A stretch of 43,451 bases of DNA from Methanoregula sp. (GTDB lineage Archaea > Halobacteriota > Methanomicrobia > Methanomicrobiales > Methanospirillaceae). The stretch is from the NCBI GenBank assembly GCA_030651815.1, contig JAUSBW010000074.1, positions 1-43,451 on the forward strand. The letters are read 5' to 3'. Shown here in pieces: positions 34,514-42,070 of the stretch. The position numbers and the translations under genes are program-made. The notes beneath the pieces were generated by a model. It searched no databases, was not told where the DNA came from, and saw only the letters and a list, made by a program, of their open reading frames with translations. Position 1 is the stretch's first letter, and every line of letters starts with the position of its first letter.

Positions 34514-34515
34514 GA

Positions 34516-35013
34516 TCAGCACCCGAAGCAGCGGTAGATCAGGCAGATTGTCTTGGCATCAACGATCGTGCCATCACGGATCATGGCTGGTAGGTCGCTG
34601 ATGGCAACATCCACCACCTCGATTTCTTCATCCTCATCTTTCCCATACTCCTGCGAGGGGGAAAGGCCCCGGGCTTCGAATAAGAAGATCTTCTCATCGG
34701 TATATCCCGGTGTTGTATAAATGAATCCTTTCTCCAGCATCTTCTGCGCTGCAAAACCGGTTTCTTCGATCAGTTCCCTGCAGGCTGTCTGCAATGGGTC
34801 TTCCCCCGGTTCCATAGTTCCCGCCGGGGCTTCGAATATGTACTGGTCAATAGCATACCGGTATTGCTTTACCAGTTTGCACCGGTCGCCCTCGAGAGGT
34901 AGAATTGCCACAGCGTTACTCGGGTGGACGATCACTTTTTCCCGTTCAATCCCGTTCGGGAGCCGGATCATACGGTTTTCTATCCAGAGGCGCCTGCTGC
35001 GAAAGAGCTCCAT
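34516..35013 (-). CDS. Nudix hydrolase (ADP-ribose pyrophosphatase type)
   Basis: The 165-residue protein carries a complete Nudix box at residues 65-87: G65, E71, R79-E80-L81, E83-E84 and G86. The N-terminal half (VIVHPSNAVAILPLE then LVKQYRYAIDQYIFEAPAG) fits the ADP-ribose pyrophosphatase group, which cleaves ADP-ribose or other NDP-sugars. It follows queC with no gap (TAA at 35014-35016, ATG at 35013) and so is co-expressed with the preQ0 genes. In this group the substrate is usually ADP-ribose, but that has not been tested here. Confidence 0.9.
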   Translation of the reverse strand: MELFRSRRLWIENRMIRLPNGIEREKVIVHPSNAVAILPLEGDRCKLVKQYRYAIDQYIFEAPAGTMEPGEDPLQTACRELIEETGFAAQKMLEKGFIYTTPGYTDEKIFLFEARGLSPSQEYGKDEDEEIEVVDVAISDLPAMIRDGTIVDAKTICLIYRCFGC

Positions 35014-35679
35014 TTATTCCTCGTAAGGAATCGGGTCCTGCTTTCCGACTGCAGCAAAAGCTTCCTTCCGGAAATGGCATGACCCGCAGGTGCCACAGGC
35101 TTTACTCTCATTACGGTAGCAGGACCACGTATGCTCGTACGGAACGCCGAGTTGCATGCCCGCATTTAAGATGTCAGTCTTGGTCATGTGAATGAAGGGA
35201 GTTTTTAGCGAAATTGTGGTCGTGTCCTTTGTACCCAGATCGATCACGCGCTGGAACGCCTCTATAAACTGCGGGCGGCAGTCCGGGTAGCCGCTGTAAT
35301 CGAGCGACTGGACTCCGATGAAGATCGCATCTGCCTCTTTCGCTTCGGCAAAGCTGGTTGCAATGGAGAGCAGGTTGGCGTTCCGGAACGGTACATATGT
35401 ATTGGGAACGTGTGCCCGTGCGGGATCAAATTCCTCGACGGCGATTTTTTTATCCGTGAGGCTGCTCTCCCCAAATTGTGAAAAATAGCCGACATTGACC
35501 GCGATGAAGTCTTTTACTCCAAGCAGGGAGGCAATCTTCCGTGCACATGCAAGTTCTTTTGATTCCGTCCGCTGCCCGTAGTTCAGGTGCAGGGCGCAGA
35601 TCTCATATCCCTCCTTCTTTACCAGGTATGCGAGCGTGGACGAGTCCATGCCGCCGGAAAGTAAACATACTGCTTTCAT
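35014..35679 (-). CDS. queC: 7-cyano-7-deazaguanine synthase QueC
   Basis: The 221-residue ATP-dependent enzyme converts 7-carboxy-7-deazaguanine plus ammonia into preQ0, the base that archaeal tRNA-guanine transglycosylase inserts at position 15 to make archaeosine. It has the PP-loop LSGGMDSS (7-14) and a C-terminal zinc site, [18 protein letters not shown], with four cysteines. Its ATG overlaps the queE stop by 4 nt (ATGA). Gene order queD > queE > queC forms a complete late preQ0 pathway. The initial GTP cyclohydrolase is not in the window. Confidence 0.96.
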   Translation of the reverse strand: MKAVCLLSGGMDSSTLAYLVKKEGYEICALHLNYGQRTESKELACARKIASLLGVKDFIAVNVGYFSQFGESSLTDKKIAVEEFDPARAHVPNTYVPFRNANLLSIATSFAEAKEADAIFIGVQSLDYSGYPDCRPQFIEAFQRVIDLGTKDTTTISLKTPFIHMTKTDILNAGMQLGVPYEHTWSCYRNESKACGTCGSCHFRKEAFAAVGKQDPIPYEE

Positions 35680-36284
35680 TTCACACCAATGATCTTGTGC
35701 AGCTGCAGCTGGAACCTGACAGGCAGGTTGTTGGCCAGTATGAATTGTGCAATGGTGGCGTAATCGCTGCCAGCAACCGGAGAGAAGAAAATCTCCCCGT
35801 CAATCCGGTGCGACTCCATGATCTGTTGTGCATATTTGCAGTCAATTTCATCCTTGAGGACAAACTTCACGCTGTCCTGCGGGCGGATGGCATCAAGCAG
35901 CAACAGATCGCTCTGCTCTCCGGATGACGGGCATTTCACATCCATGCAGATCGATGCATACGGTTGCATCCGGGTAAATGCATAGGTGCCGTTTGTTTCA
36001 ATATCGATTAACGCTCCCCGCTTGTGCAGGGATGCAAGCAGCGGCTCGAGTGCTGCTGCCTGCATGAGCGGTTCGCCGCCCGTAATGCAGATATACGGGG
36101 GATTGATGCGCCAGACCTGCTCAAGGATCTCATCAAGGCTCATCTCCCTGCCCACGGAGCGGGCGTACTCTGTATCGCACCAGTGGCAGTTCAGGTTGCA
36201 GCCGGCAAGCCGGATGAAAAGGCAGCATTTGCCCTGATTTTTGCCCTCCCCCTGAAGGCTTTTAAAGATTTCAATGACCTTCAT
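35676..36284 (-). CDS. queE: 7-carboxy-7-deazaguanine synthase QueE
   Basis: The 202-residue radical SAM enzyme contracts the ring of 6-carboxytetrahydropterin to 7-carboxy-7-deazaguanine. The cluster ligands are C29-x3-C33-x2-C36 in [13 protein letters not shown], and TGGEPLMQ is the conserved SAM-binding GGEP motif. The start [18 protein letters not shown] is typical of the family. It overlaps both queD and queC by 4 nt, so the three are translationally coupled. ATG start at 36284. Confidence 0.95.
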   Translation of the reverse strand: MKVIEIFKSLQGEGKNQGKCCLFIRLAGCNLNCHWCDTEYARSVGREMSLDEILEQVWRINPPYICITGGEPLMQAAALEPLLASLHKRGALIDIETNGTYAFTRMQPYASICMDVKCPSSGEQSDLLLLDAIRPQDSVKFVLKDEIDCKYAQQIMESHRIDGEIFFSPVAGSDYATIAQFILANNLPVRFQLQLHKIIGVK

Positions 36285-36685
36285 TCGTTAAGCTCGGCGC
36301 AGGCTGTGGGGGATTCCCAGACACGGATCTTCGTTACAGTTGCCTTTATTCCACGATCCCGGCAGACCGCAGAGAGATCATCCCGGATAATGACTGCCAT
36401 CAGTTCACTGGTTGGCTCCCCGGGCGTGGTGATAACCGGGTGGAACTCCTCGATGCGGGGTACCATCGGGTCATCGCGGTTCAGGATGATCTGGTGATCG
36501 TACTTGTTAATGACCTGTTTGATCAAACTGTAATCGATCAGGATTTGCGTTGCCGGGTCCGGCTCCCCCTCCATCCAGACTTCAACTTTCCACCGGTGCC
36601 CATGGAGGTTGGCGCACTTCCCTTTGTAATGGAGCAGACGATGGCTGGTATCAATCTGTACTTGTTTATAGATCCCGACTTTCAT
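36281..36685 (-). CDS. queD: 6-carboxy-5,6,7,8-tetrahydropterin synthase QueD
   Basis: The 134-residue protein belongs to the 6-pyruvoyltetrahydropterin synthase fold. Zinc ligands H15, H28 and H30 are present (SHRLLHY, NLHGHRW), with the catalytic Cys24 in KGKCANLHGH, the spacing expected for QueD. It makes 6-carboxytetrahydropterin from dihydroneopterin triphosphate. It heads the minus-strand queD > queE > queC operon and diverges from the str operon. An AT-rich stretch (ATTATATCC on the minus strand near 36705-36715) may be its TATA element. Confidence 0.94.
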   Translation of the reverse strand: MKVGIYKQVQIDTSHRLLHYKGKCANLHGHRWKVEVWMEGEPDPATQILIDYSLIKQVINKYDHQIILNRDDPMVPRIEEFHPVITTPGEPTSELMAVIIRDDLSAVCRDRGIKATVTKIRVWESPTACAELNE

Positions 36686-36767
36686 TGCATATCATTGGCC
36701 GGGACAGGATATAATATTATTATGATTGAGGGATAATAGTGTAAGACTGGCAGGTGGAGTGCCACAA

Positions 36768-36776
36768 TTTATAAAT
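36768..36776 (+). promoter_or_regulatory. TATA box of the str operon
   Basis: TTTATAAAT lies 75-83 bases before the S12 ATG, with a purine-poor flank that could include a BRE. A second AT box (TGTATATATC, 36791-36800) is nearer and could serve as an alternative promoter with a start near 36820. Both point to the plus-strand S12-S7-EF-2 unit. Confidence 0.55.
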
Positions 36777-36808
36777 CGAACCCCCGCGATTGTATATATC
36801 TCAGTGTG

Positions 36809-36822
36809 GGTTATCGATAACC
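36809..36822. promoter_or_regulatory. Perfect 14-bp palindrome in the str operon leader
   Basis: GGTTATCGATAACC is a perfect palindrome. With flanks it extends to GTGG-g-TTATC / GATAACCAC (36806-36824, one bulged G). It lies downstream of both candidate TATA boxes and 29 bases before the S12 start, so it could be a DNA operator or a short hairpin in the leader RNA of the ribosomal protein operon. Confidence 0.5.
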
Positions 36823-36850
36823 ACAAAAACAACAAAAATGAGGTTATTTA

Positions 36851-37279
36851 ATGGGACAGGGTAAATTTGCAGCCAGAAAGATGGTTCGGGACTCAAATAA
36901 ATTCCGGTGGGCAGACAAGAACTACGCCCGCCGTGAGCTCAATCTCGATGTGAAGTCAGACCCGTGTGAGGGGGCTCCGCAGGCGAGAGGTATCGTGCTC
37001 GAGAAGGTCGGTGTTGAGGCAAAACAGCCTAACTCAGCTATCCGGAAGTGCGTGCGCGTGCAGTTGATCAAGAATGGACGCCAGGTCACCGCGTTTGCAG
37101 TGGGCGACGGTGCGATCAACTTCATCGATGAGCACGACGAAGTTGAGATCGAAGGCATTGGCGGTCGTCTCGGGCGTTCCATGGGAGATATCCCCGGCGT
37201 CCGGTACGTGGTTACCAAAGTGAATAATGTCTGCCTCCATGAAATGGTCATTGGCAGGAAAGAGAAACCGCGCAGGTGA
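36851..37279 (+). CDS. rps12: Small ribosomal subunit protein uS12
   Basis: The 142-residue protein is the decoding-centre component S12. It carries the conserved [19 protein letters not shown] segment (about 57-75), [29 protein letters not shown] and ends in KEKPRR. Length matches archaeal S12. It is the first gene of the str operon and stops in the sequence AGGTGATTGAGATG that also provides the ribosome-binding site of S7. ATG start at 36851. Confidence 0.97.
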   Translation: MGQGKFAARKMVRDSNKFRWADKNYARRELNLDVKSDPCEGAPQARGIVLEKVGVEAKQPNSAIRKCVRVQLIKNGRQVTAFAVGDGAINFIDEHDEVEIEGIGGRLGRSMGDIPGVRYVVTKVNNVCLHEMVIGRKEKPRR

Positions 37280-37284
37280 TTGAG

Positions 37285-37875
37285 ATGACAGAAACCGAAG
37301 GAAAGACAGCAGGCCAGAAACTGCTGTTCAACAAGTGGGACGTTGGCGAAGTCAAGGTTACCGATCCCAGCCTTATACGATATGTGACTCTCACCTCCAT
37401 GATCATCCCCCACTCCTGTGGCAAATTTTCCAAGCAGGAGTTCAATAAGAGCAACATGATGATAGTCGAGCGGTTGATCAACCGCCTGATGCAGACCGAG
37501 AAGAACACCGGAAAGAAGCAGCTGGCCATCCGGATCGTGCGGGATGCATTCGAGATCATCAACAAAAAGACCAAGCGCAACCCGGTGGAAGTGCTGGTCG
37601 AAGCAATCGGAAACTCTGGTCCCCGAGAAGAGACTGTCCGCCTGAAATACGGTGGTATCAATGTCCCGAAATCTGTTGACACAGCACCGCTGCGCAGGGT
37701 TGACACTGCTATTGGTTTCCTTGCAGAAGCAACGCTTAAAGGCTCAAGCATGAGCAAGAAGAGCGCAAGTGCGGTTCTCGCCGATGAACTCATCGCTGCC
37801 TCAAAAGGCGACATGAAGTGTTACTCGGTAGGGAAAAAGGAAGAACGCGAGCGCATTGCAAAATCCGCCCGTTAA
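37285..37875 (+). CDS. rps7: Small ribosomal subunit protein uS7
   Basis: The 196-residue protein nucleates assembly of the 30S head. It has conserved archaeal S7 segments: KLLFNKWDV, VERLINRLMQTEKNTGKKQLA, NPVEVLVEAIGNSGPREETVRLKYGG and KKSASAVLADELIAA. ATG at 37285 is preferred over a GTG three codons earlier, since GGTGA, overlapping the S12 stop, sits 4-8 bases upstream as a ribosome-binding site. It follows S12 by 5 bases and precedes EF-2 by 23 bases, in which a seven-T run occurs. Confidence 0.96.
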   Translation: MTETEGKTAGQKLLFNKWDVGEVKVTDPSLIRYVTLTSMIIPHSCGKFSKQEFNKSNMMIVERLINRLMQTEKNTGKKQLAIRIVRDAFEIINKKTKRNPVEVLVEAIGNSGPREETVRLKYGGINVPKSVDTAPLRRVDTAIGFLAEATLKGSSMSKKSASAVLADELIAASKGDMKCYSVGKKEERERIAKSAR

Positions 37876-37898
37876 ATATCTTTTTTTGAGGTCATTTC

Positions 37899-40094
37899 AT
37901 GTCCCGCGGCAAAAAATCGATTGAGCGCGCAGTAGAGCTCATGAAGGATCCGAAGCACATTCGGAACATCGGTATTGTAGCACACATCGATCACGGCAAG
38001 ACGACCCTTTCTGACAACCTGCTTGCAGGTGCAGGTATCATCTCTGAAGACCTTGCTGGAAAGCAGCTCTTCATGGACTCAGATGCAGAGGAGCAGGCCC
38101 GTGGCATCACCATTGACGCTTCAAACGTCTCGATGGTGCACGAATATGAAGGTCAGGAATATTTAATCAACATGATCGATACCCCAGGTCACGTGGACTT
38201 CGGTGGCGACGTTACCCGCGCAATGCGTGCGGTTGACGGTGCAGTAGTGCTCGTCGATGCTGTTGAAGGCACCATGCCCCAGACCGAGACCGTGCTCCGG
38301 CAGGCATTAAAAGAACAGGTCCGCCCCATCCTCTTCATCAACAAAGTTGACCGTCTTGTAAACGAGCTGAAAGTCGACGAGATGGAGATGCAGATTCGTC
38401 TCGGCAAAGTGATCGACAAAGTCAACAAGCTGATCAAGGGTATGAATGAGGAAGCCTACAACAATGGCTGGAAACTCGATGCTGCAAAAGGCACCGTTGC
38501 ATTTGGCTCTGCACTCTACAACTGGGCAGTCTCCGCACCCTTCATGAAGAAGAGCGGCATCTCGTTCAAGGATGTGTTCGACAAGTGCCGTGCAGGTGAC
38601 ATGAAGTACCTGGCAAAGAACAGTCCCCTCTCTGACGTTCTTCTAGATATCGTCGTAAATCAGCTCCCCAACCCTCTTGACGCCCAGAAGCGCCGTATCC
38701 CGGTCATCTGGCACGGGGATAAGGAGACAAAGGAAGGCAAGGCCATGATCACCTGCGATCCGGACGGTCCTGTTACCCTGATGGTCACCGATATCTCGTT
38801 CGATCCCCATGCTGGCGAAGTCGCAACCGGCCGTCTCTTCTCGGGACGCATCCGGCGCGGTGACAGTCTCTATGTTATAGGCTCGGCAATGAAGGAGAAC
38901 CGGCTCCAGCAGGTCGGTATCTTCATGGGCCCGAAGCGCGTCGAGGTTGAAGAGATTGTCGGCGGGAACATCGCCGCAGTTACCGGCCTCAGGGATGCGA
39001 TGGTCGGCTCAACGGTTACCTCGCTCATGGAGATGGCACCCTTTGAGTCGCTCAAGCACTACAGCGAACCGGTCATGACCGTAGCTGTAGAGGCGAAGAA
39101 TATGAAGGATCTGCCCAAGCTCGTTGAAGTGTTGCGACAGGTTGCAAAGGAAGACCCGACCCTCGGTATCGCAATCAACGAAGAGACCGGTGAGCACCTG
39201 ATCTCCGGCATGGGTGAGCTGCACCTCGAGATCGTTACCGGGCGTATCAAGCGCGACAAGGGCGTCGAGATCCTCACCTCCGAGCCAATCGTGGTTTACC
39301 GTGAGACCGTAACCCAGAAGATAGAATCCGTTGAGGGCAAGTCCCCGAACCGCCATAACCGGTTCTATTTCGATCTTGAAGTGCTGCCCGATGAGATTGT
39401 TGATCTGATCAAGAAAGGCGAGGTCTCGATGAACCAGCCGATGCTCGAGCGCCGTGACATTCTCATGAAGGCGGGTATGTCAAAGGACGATGCGAAGAGC
39501 ATCAAGGATATCAAGGCCACCAACATGCTCATCGACAGGACCAAAGGTGTCCAGTATCTCAATGAGACTATGGAACTGATCATCGAAGGGGTCCACGAGG
39601 CACTTGCCGGTGGTCCCCTTGCAGATGAACCGGTCCAGAATCTCAAGATGACGCTTGTCGATGTCAAGCTGCATGAGGATGCAATTCACCGTGGCCCTGC
39701 ACAGGTCATCCCGGCCGTGCGCAGTGCGATCAAGGCAGGTATGCTGATTGCCGGTGACTCACTTCTCGAACCCGTCCAGAAGATCCAGATCACGGTCCCG
39801 ATGGACCAGATGGGGGCTGCAACCTCCCAGATCCAGGGACGGCGCGGTCAGGTCTTTGATATGCAGAGCGAGGGTGACACGATCACCGTCATTGGCAAGG
39901 CACCGGTTGCCGAGCTCTTCGGGTTTGCAGGCGATATCCGCTCTGCAACCGAAGGCCGTGCCATGTGGAACACGGAGTTTGCAGGATTCGAACTCGTGCC
40001 CAACAGCATGCTCAAGGAAGTTGTGGTTGCGATCCGCAAGCGCAAAGGCTTAAAAGAGCAGCTCCCGACCCCGGCAGATTACCTGTCGGCATAA
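37899..40094 (+). CDS. fusA: Translation elongation factor aEF-2
   Basis: The 731-residue GTPase drives translocation. G-domain motifs are AHIDHGKTT (28-36), DTPGH and NKVD. The domain IV loop [18 protein letters not shown] contains the histidine that archaea convert to diphthamide. GRRGQVFDM and the C-terminal [16 protein letters not shown] are typical of archaeal EF-2. A GAGGT ribosome-binding site lies before the ATG at 37899. It is the third gene of the str operon. EF-1-alpha (tuf) and S10, which often follow EF-2 in euryarchaea, are absent here. Confidence 0.97.
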   Translation: MSRGKKSIERAVELMKDPKHIRNIGIVAHIDHGKTTLSDNLLAGAGIISEDLAGKQLFMDSDAEEQARGITIDASNVSMVHEYEGQEYLINMIDTPGHVDFGGDVTRAMRAVDGAVVLVDAVEGTMPQTETVLRQALKEQVRPILFINKVDRLVNELKVDEMEMQIRLGKVIDKVNKLIKGMNEEAYNNGWKLDAAKGTVAFGSALYNWAVSAPFMKKSGISFKDVFDKCRAGDMKYLAKNSPLSDVLLDIVVNQLPNPLDAQKRRIPVIWHGDKETKEGKAMITCDPDGPVTLMVTDISFDPHAGEVATGRLFSGRIRRGDSLYVIGSAMKENRLQQVGIFMGPKRVEVEEIVGGNIAAVTGLRDAMVGSTVTSLMEMAPFESLKHYSEPVMTVAVEAKNMKDLPKLVEVLRQVAKEDPTLGIAINEETGEHLISGMGELHLEIVTGRIKRDKGVEILTSEPIVVYRETVTQKIESVEGKSPNRHNRFYFDLEVLPDEIVDLIKKGEVSMNQPMLERRDILMKAGMSKDDAKSIKDIKATNMLIDRTKGVQYLNETMELIIEGVHEALAGGPLADEPVQNLKMTLVDVKLHEDAIHRGPAQVIPAVRSAIKAGMLIAGDSLLEPVQKIQITVPMDQMGAATSQIQGRRGQVFDMQSEGDTITVIGKAPVAELFGFAGDIRSATEGRAMWNTEFAGFELVPNSMLKEVVVAIRKRKGLKEQLPTPADYLSA

Positions 40095-40195
40095 TTTTTT
40101 ACCCACAGTCCCCCATTTTCAATATTTTTTCAGACGTGAATTTCTCTCTTCTCTACCGAAATGGTAAACATGCTGTCCGCCCAATTTGTATGACA

Positions 40196-40707
40196 ATGGC
40201 AGATGAAAGTAAACTGAAAAATCGTAATTTTTGGGGCATTCGGGGCGGGGAAGTCAACCCTGATCAAGACCCTTGACCCGGAATCGAAACATGTCGAGAC
40301 GAACTGTGCCGGAGGTACAACAACGGTTGCGCTCGATTTCGGGCGCATCCAGAATAACGGATGCCACATCCATATCTACGGAACCCCCGGTCAGGAGCGG
40401 TTTTAAGTTTGCCCGGGAGATCATAGCAAAAGGCATGGACGGGGCGATACTGCTCGTGGATGTAACAAGCCAGCTGGATGAGTTCACCTGCCACCTCTCG
40501 GATTCCCTGCATAGTGCAAAGGTGCCCTTTGTTGTGTTCCTGAACAAGTGTGACGGTGAAGGGGCAAACCCGGATGCGTTCAGTGGCCAGTTTGGCCTAT
40601 CGGAGGTCCGAAAGATTTCTGCAAAGGACAAGCGGCAGTGCATGGATGCTTTCCTGCAGTTTGCCGGAACGCTGACACCGCGCCCGAATGGACATAACCA
40701 TTACTGA
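40196..40707 (+). pseudogene. Small Ras/Arf-like GTPase broken by two one-base frameshifts
   Basis: Three frames join to give an intact-looking GTPase of about 169 residues. The first eight residues (MADESKLK) are in one frame. One extra A in the five-A run at 40217-40221 moves the frame into IVIFGAFGAGKSTLIKTL (Walker A) and onward to the G3 segment GTPGQERF. One extra T in the four-T run at 40401-40404 moves it again to KFAREIIAKGMDGAILLVD, the G4 motif FLNKCD and a stop at 40705-40707. Removing one base from each run restores one frame. It resembles MglA/SR-beta-type prokaryotic GTPases. Both lesions are in homopolymers, so sequencing error is as likely as true decay. Confidence 0.8.
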
Positions 40708-40865
40708 TAGTTTTCTTTTTTCATACACCGCACCACCTCCGCCCCAATCCGCACAGGATCCGACTATGTCTGGCACATTGTCCACCGCGACAACACAGAT
40801 CGTACCCTGATGTTTCCCTTTTGAGACACTTTATATTGCAGAATAACCACTCAATACCTAAGAGC
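40708..40865 (+). promoter_or_regulatory. Spacer with TATA box of the antitoxin-like gene
   Basis: TTTATATT at 40830-40837 is 29-36 bases before the ATG at 40866, a good archaeal promoter position. The earlier part holds an open stretch of about 33 codons ending at TGA 40821-40823 (reading SDYVWHIVHRDN) with no start codon, which may be debris of a former gene. No RNA gene is apparent. Confidence 0.4.
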
Positions 40866-41066
40866 ATGACCAGCATAGCTGATGAAACCACTATAAAAAA
40901 AATATATCGGGATTCTGCGGACGTTCTGCTTTCCATTACCCTGGCAAAGATCACCCGCCCGACAACGCTTGAAGAAGTAATTACCAGGATTTCTTCACAC
41001 ATGTCAGATACCGAAGACTCTACTGCCCTTATCAGAACTCTCAGGAATCGTGAATATGGGACGTAG
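40866..41066 (+). CDS. Small helical protein, probable antitoxin partner of the PIN-domain gene
   Basis: The 66-residue acidic protein (MTSIADETTIKKIYRDSADV...) is predicted to be mostly helical and lacks a membrane segment. I do not recognise a named family. Its stop (41064-41066) is overlapped by an ATG at 41056 that begins the broken PIN gene in another frame. Small gene, then overlapping PIN-domain gene, is the usual type II VapBC toxin-antitoxin layout. No ribbon-helix-helix or AbrB-type DNA-binding motif is obvious, so the antitoxin call rests on position. A TATA box lies at 40830-40837. Confidence 0.5.
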   Translation: MTSIADETTIKKIYRDSADVLLSITLAKITRPTTLEEVITRISSHMSDTEDSTALIRTLRNREYGT

Positions 41067-41515
41067 GGTAACAACACACAACCGTTCTTATTAAAGGACT
41101 TGTCCCGCCAAGAAGAAAACGAGATGATACACTTCTCGATGAATCTCTTCGTCTTCATAAGACTGCATTGGAAGTTTTACGCCGAATCGAACTGGGGGAT
41201 TACGAGAATCATATCCCACTTCTTGCTCTCATCGAAACCGCATGCGTTGTATCCCGGCTGACAAATAATCCGAAAAGTGCATCCCTTGCAACTTCTTTTG
41301 TCAGCAGTCATGCAAAACTATATGATACGACTGACCTTCTTGAACGGTCTATCGAGATCGGAATAAAGACCAAAGCTAGTGGATTCGATGTTATTTTTAT
41401 GGCGTGCGCAGATATAACTGGCGCTCTATTGATCACCGATGACCGGAAGATGTACGAGAAATCCATTGAGTTCGGTCTTGAAGCAGCTCTATTAAGAGAG
41501 TGGGGGACTGGATGA
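41056..41515 (+). pseudogene. vapC: VapC-like PIN-domain toxin with a frameshifted 5' end
   Basis: The best-preserved part (41072-41515) has no start codon before a TTG at 41168. In it PIN features are seen: Glu in LLALIETACV, Asp in SGFDVIFMACA and Asp in LLITDDRKMYE. An ATG at 41056 overlapping the antitoxin stop begins MGRRVTTH and runs into a stop at 41092. Dropping one base in the ACAACACACAACC stretch (41071-41083) joins it to VLIKGLVPPRRK and the rest, giving about 152 residues. The usual first catalytic Asp near the N-terminus is not visible even after repair. It may be decayed, or a sequencing error may hide an intact gene. Confidence 0.6.
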
Positions 41516-41575
41516 TTTGTTTTCTCTCGCGAAAAAATGGCTATGCCCGGTTTTATAGTAATTTTCCCTATAAGT

Positions 41576-41680
41576 GGTCGTTGCACAAATGCAAAAAATG
41601 TCCAAACAAGTCGCAAATTGAAGAGATTTTCCTGTCGAGTATATAAATAACCCTCCTTTTTTTCGAACTGTGCAACAGCC
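41576..41680. mobile_element. MITE-like 105-bp element with 25-nt imperfect inverted termini
   Basis: The first 25 bases (41576-41600) and the reverse complement of the last 25 (41656-41680) agree at 18 of 25 positions, sharing the core GTTGCACA and an A6 tract. There is no ORF inside. ATAAG occurs just outside both ends, with one or two bases between, and might be a remnant of target duplication. No transposase with matching ends is in the window. Confidence 0.45.
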
Positions 41681-41773
41681 TCATAAGACCCGAGATTAAG
41701 ATTTTAAATTACCACACTTTTTGATCTGATTGCATATTTCGTCAATAATCAGCGGTTAAAAAAAGTAGATAAT

Positions 41774-41938
41774 ATGCCATCACCGGATTTCCGAAATTAT
41801 GTCCGGCAGGGAGTGGATCTCCTACCCGAGTATCGTACCGTTCGTTGTCAGGCAGGCACTTCTCCAGCAGAACCGGGACAAATCGCTCATAAGTATTTCA
41901 ACCGCAGGCCACTCTTTCCGGACATGGTAGTATGAGAT
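41774..41938 (+). CDS. Small hypothetical ORF, possibly a fragment
   Basis: An ATG at 41774 opens 54 codons (MPSPDFRNYVRQGVDLLPEY...) to a TGA at 41936-41938. I do not recognise the product. It has no clear ribosome-binding site and lies between a MITE-like element and an IS4 transposase, so it may be the truncated start of a gene interrupted by the insertion, or chance. Confidence 0.25.
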
Positions 41939-42070
41939 TGCATAGCCCTCAGCTTAAGGAATTGAATCACATTTTTACCCCGTGCGGGATTACTGCTCTG
42001 TAATAAATCACAATCCATTATAAAAAGGTATATATAGTTTGCGCGCTCGCTTCGCTCGCAAAAAACGAGT

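Larger units (their letters stand above)
41516..42070. other. Mobile-element-rich gap before the IS4 transposase
   Basis: This 555-nt region contains a 105-bp element with 25-nt imperfect terminal inverted repeats (41576-41680), a small ORF (41774-41938), and the transposase promoter (TATA-like GGTATATATAG, about 42027-42037). Just before the transposase ATG lies the direct repeat CGCTCGC-TT-CGCTCGC (42044-42059). The left end of the IS4-type element must lie in the second half of this stretch but I could not match it to the right flank. Confidence 0.45.

Noticed and set aside
40130-40643. Minus-strand ORFs over the broken GTPase
   Set aside because: The plus strand carries Walker A, G3 and G4 motifs over three frames, which explains the region better.
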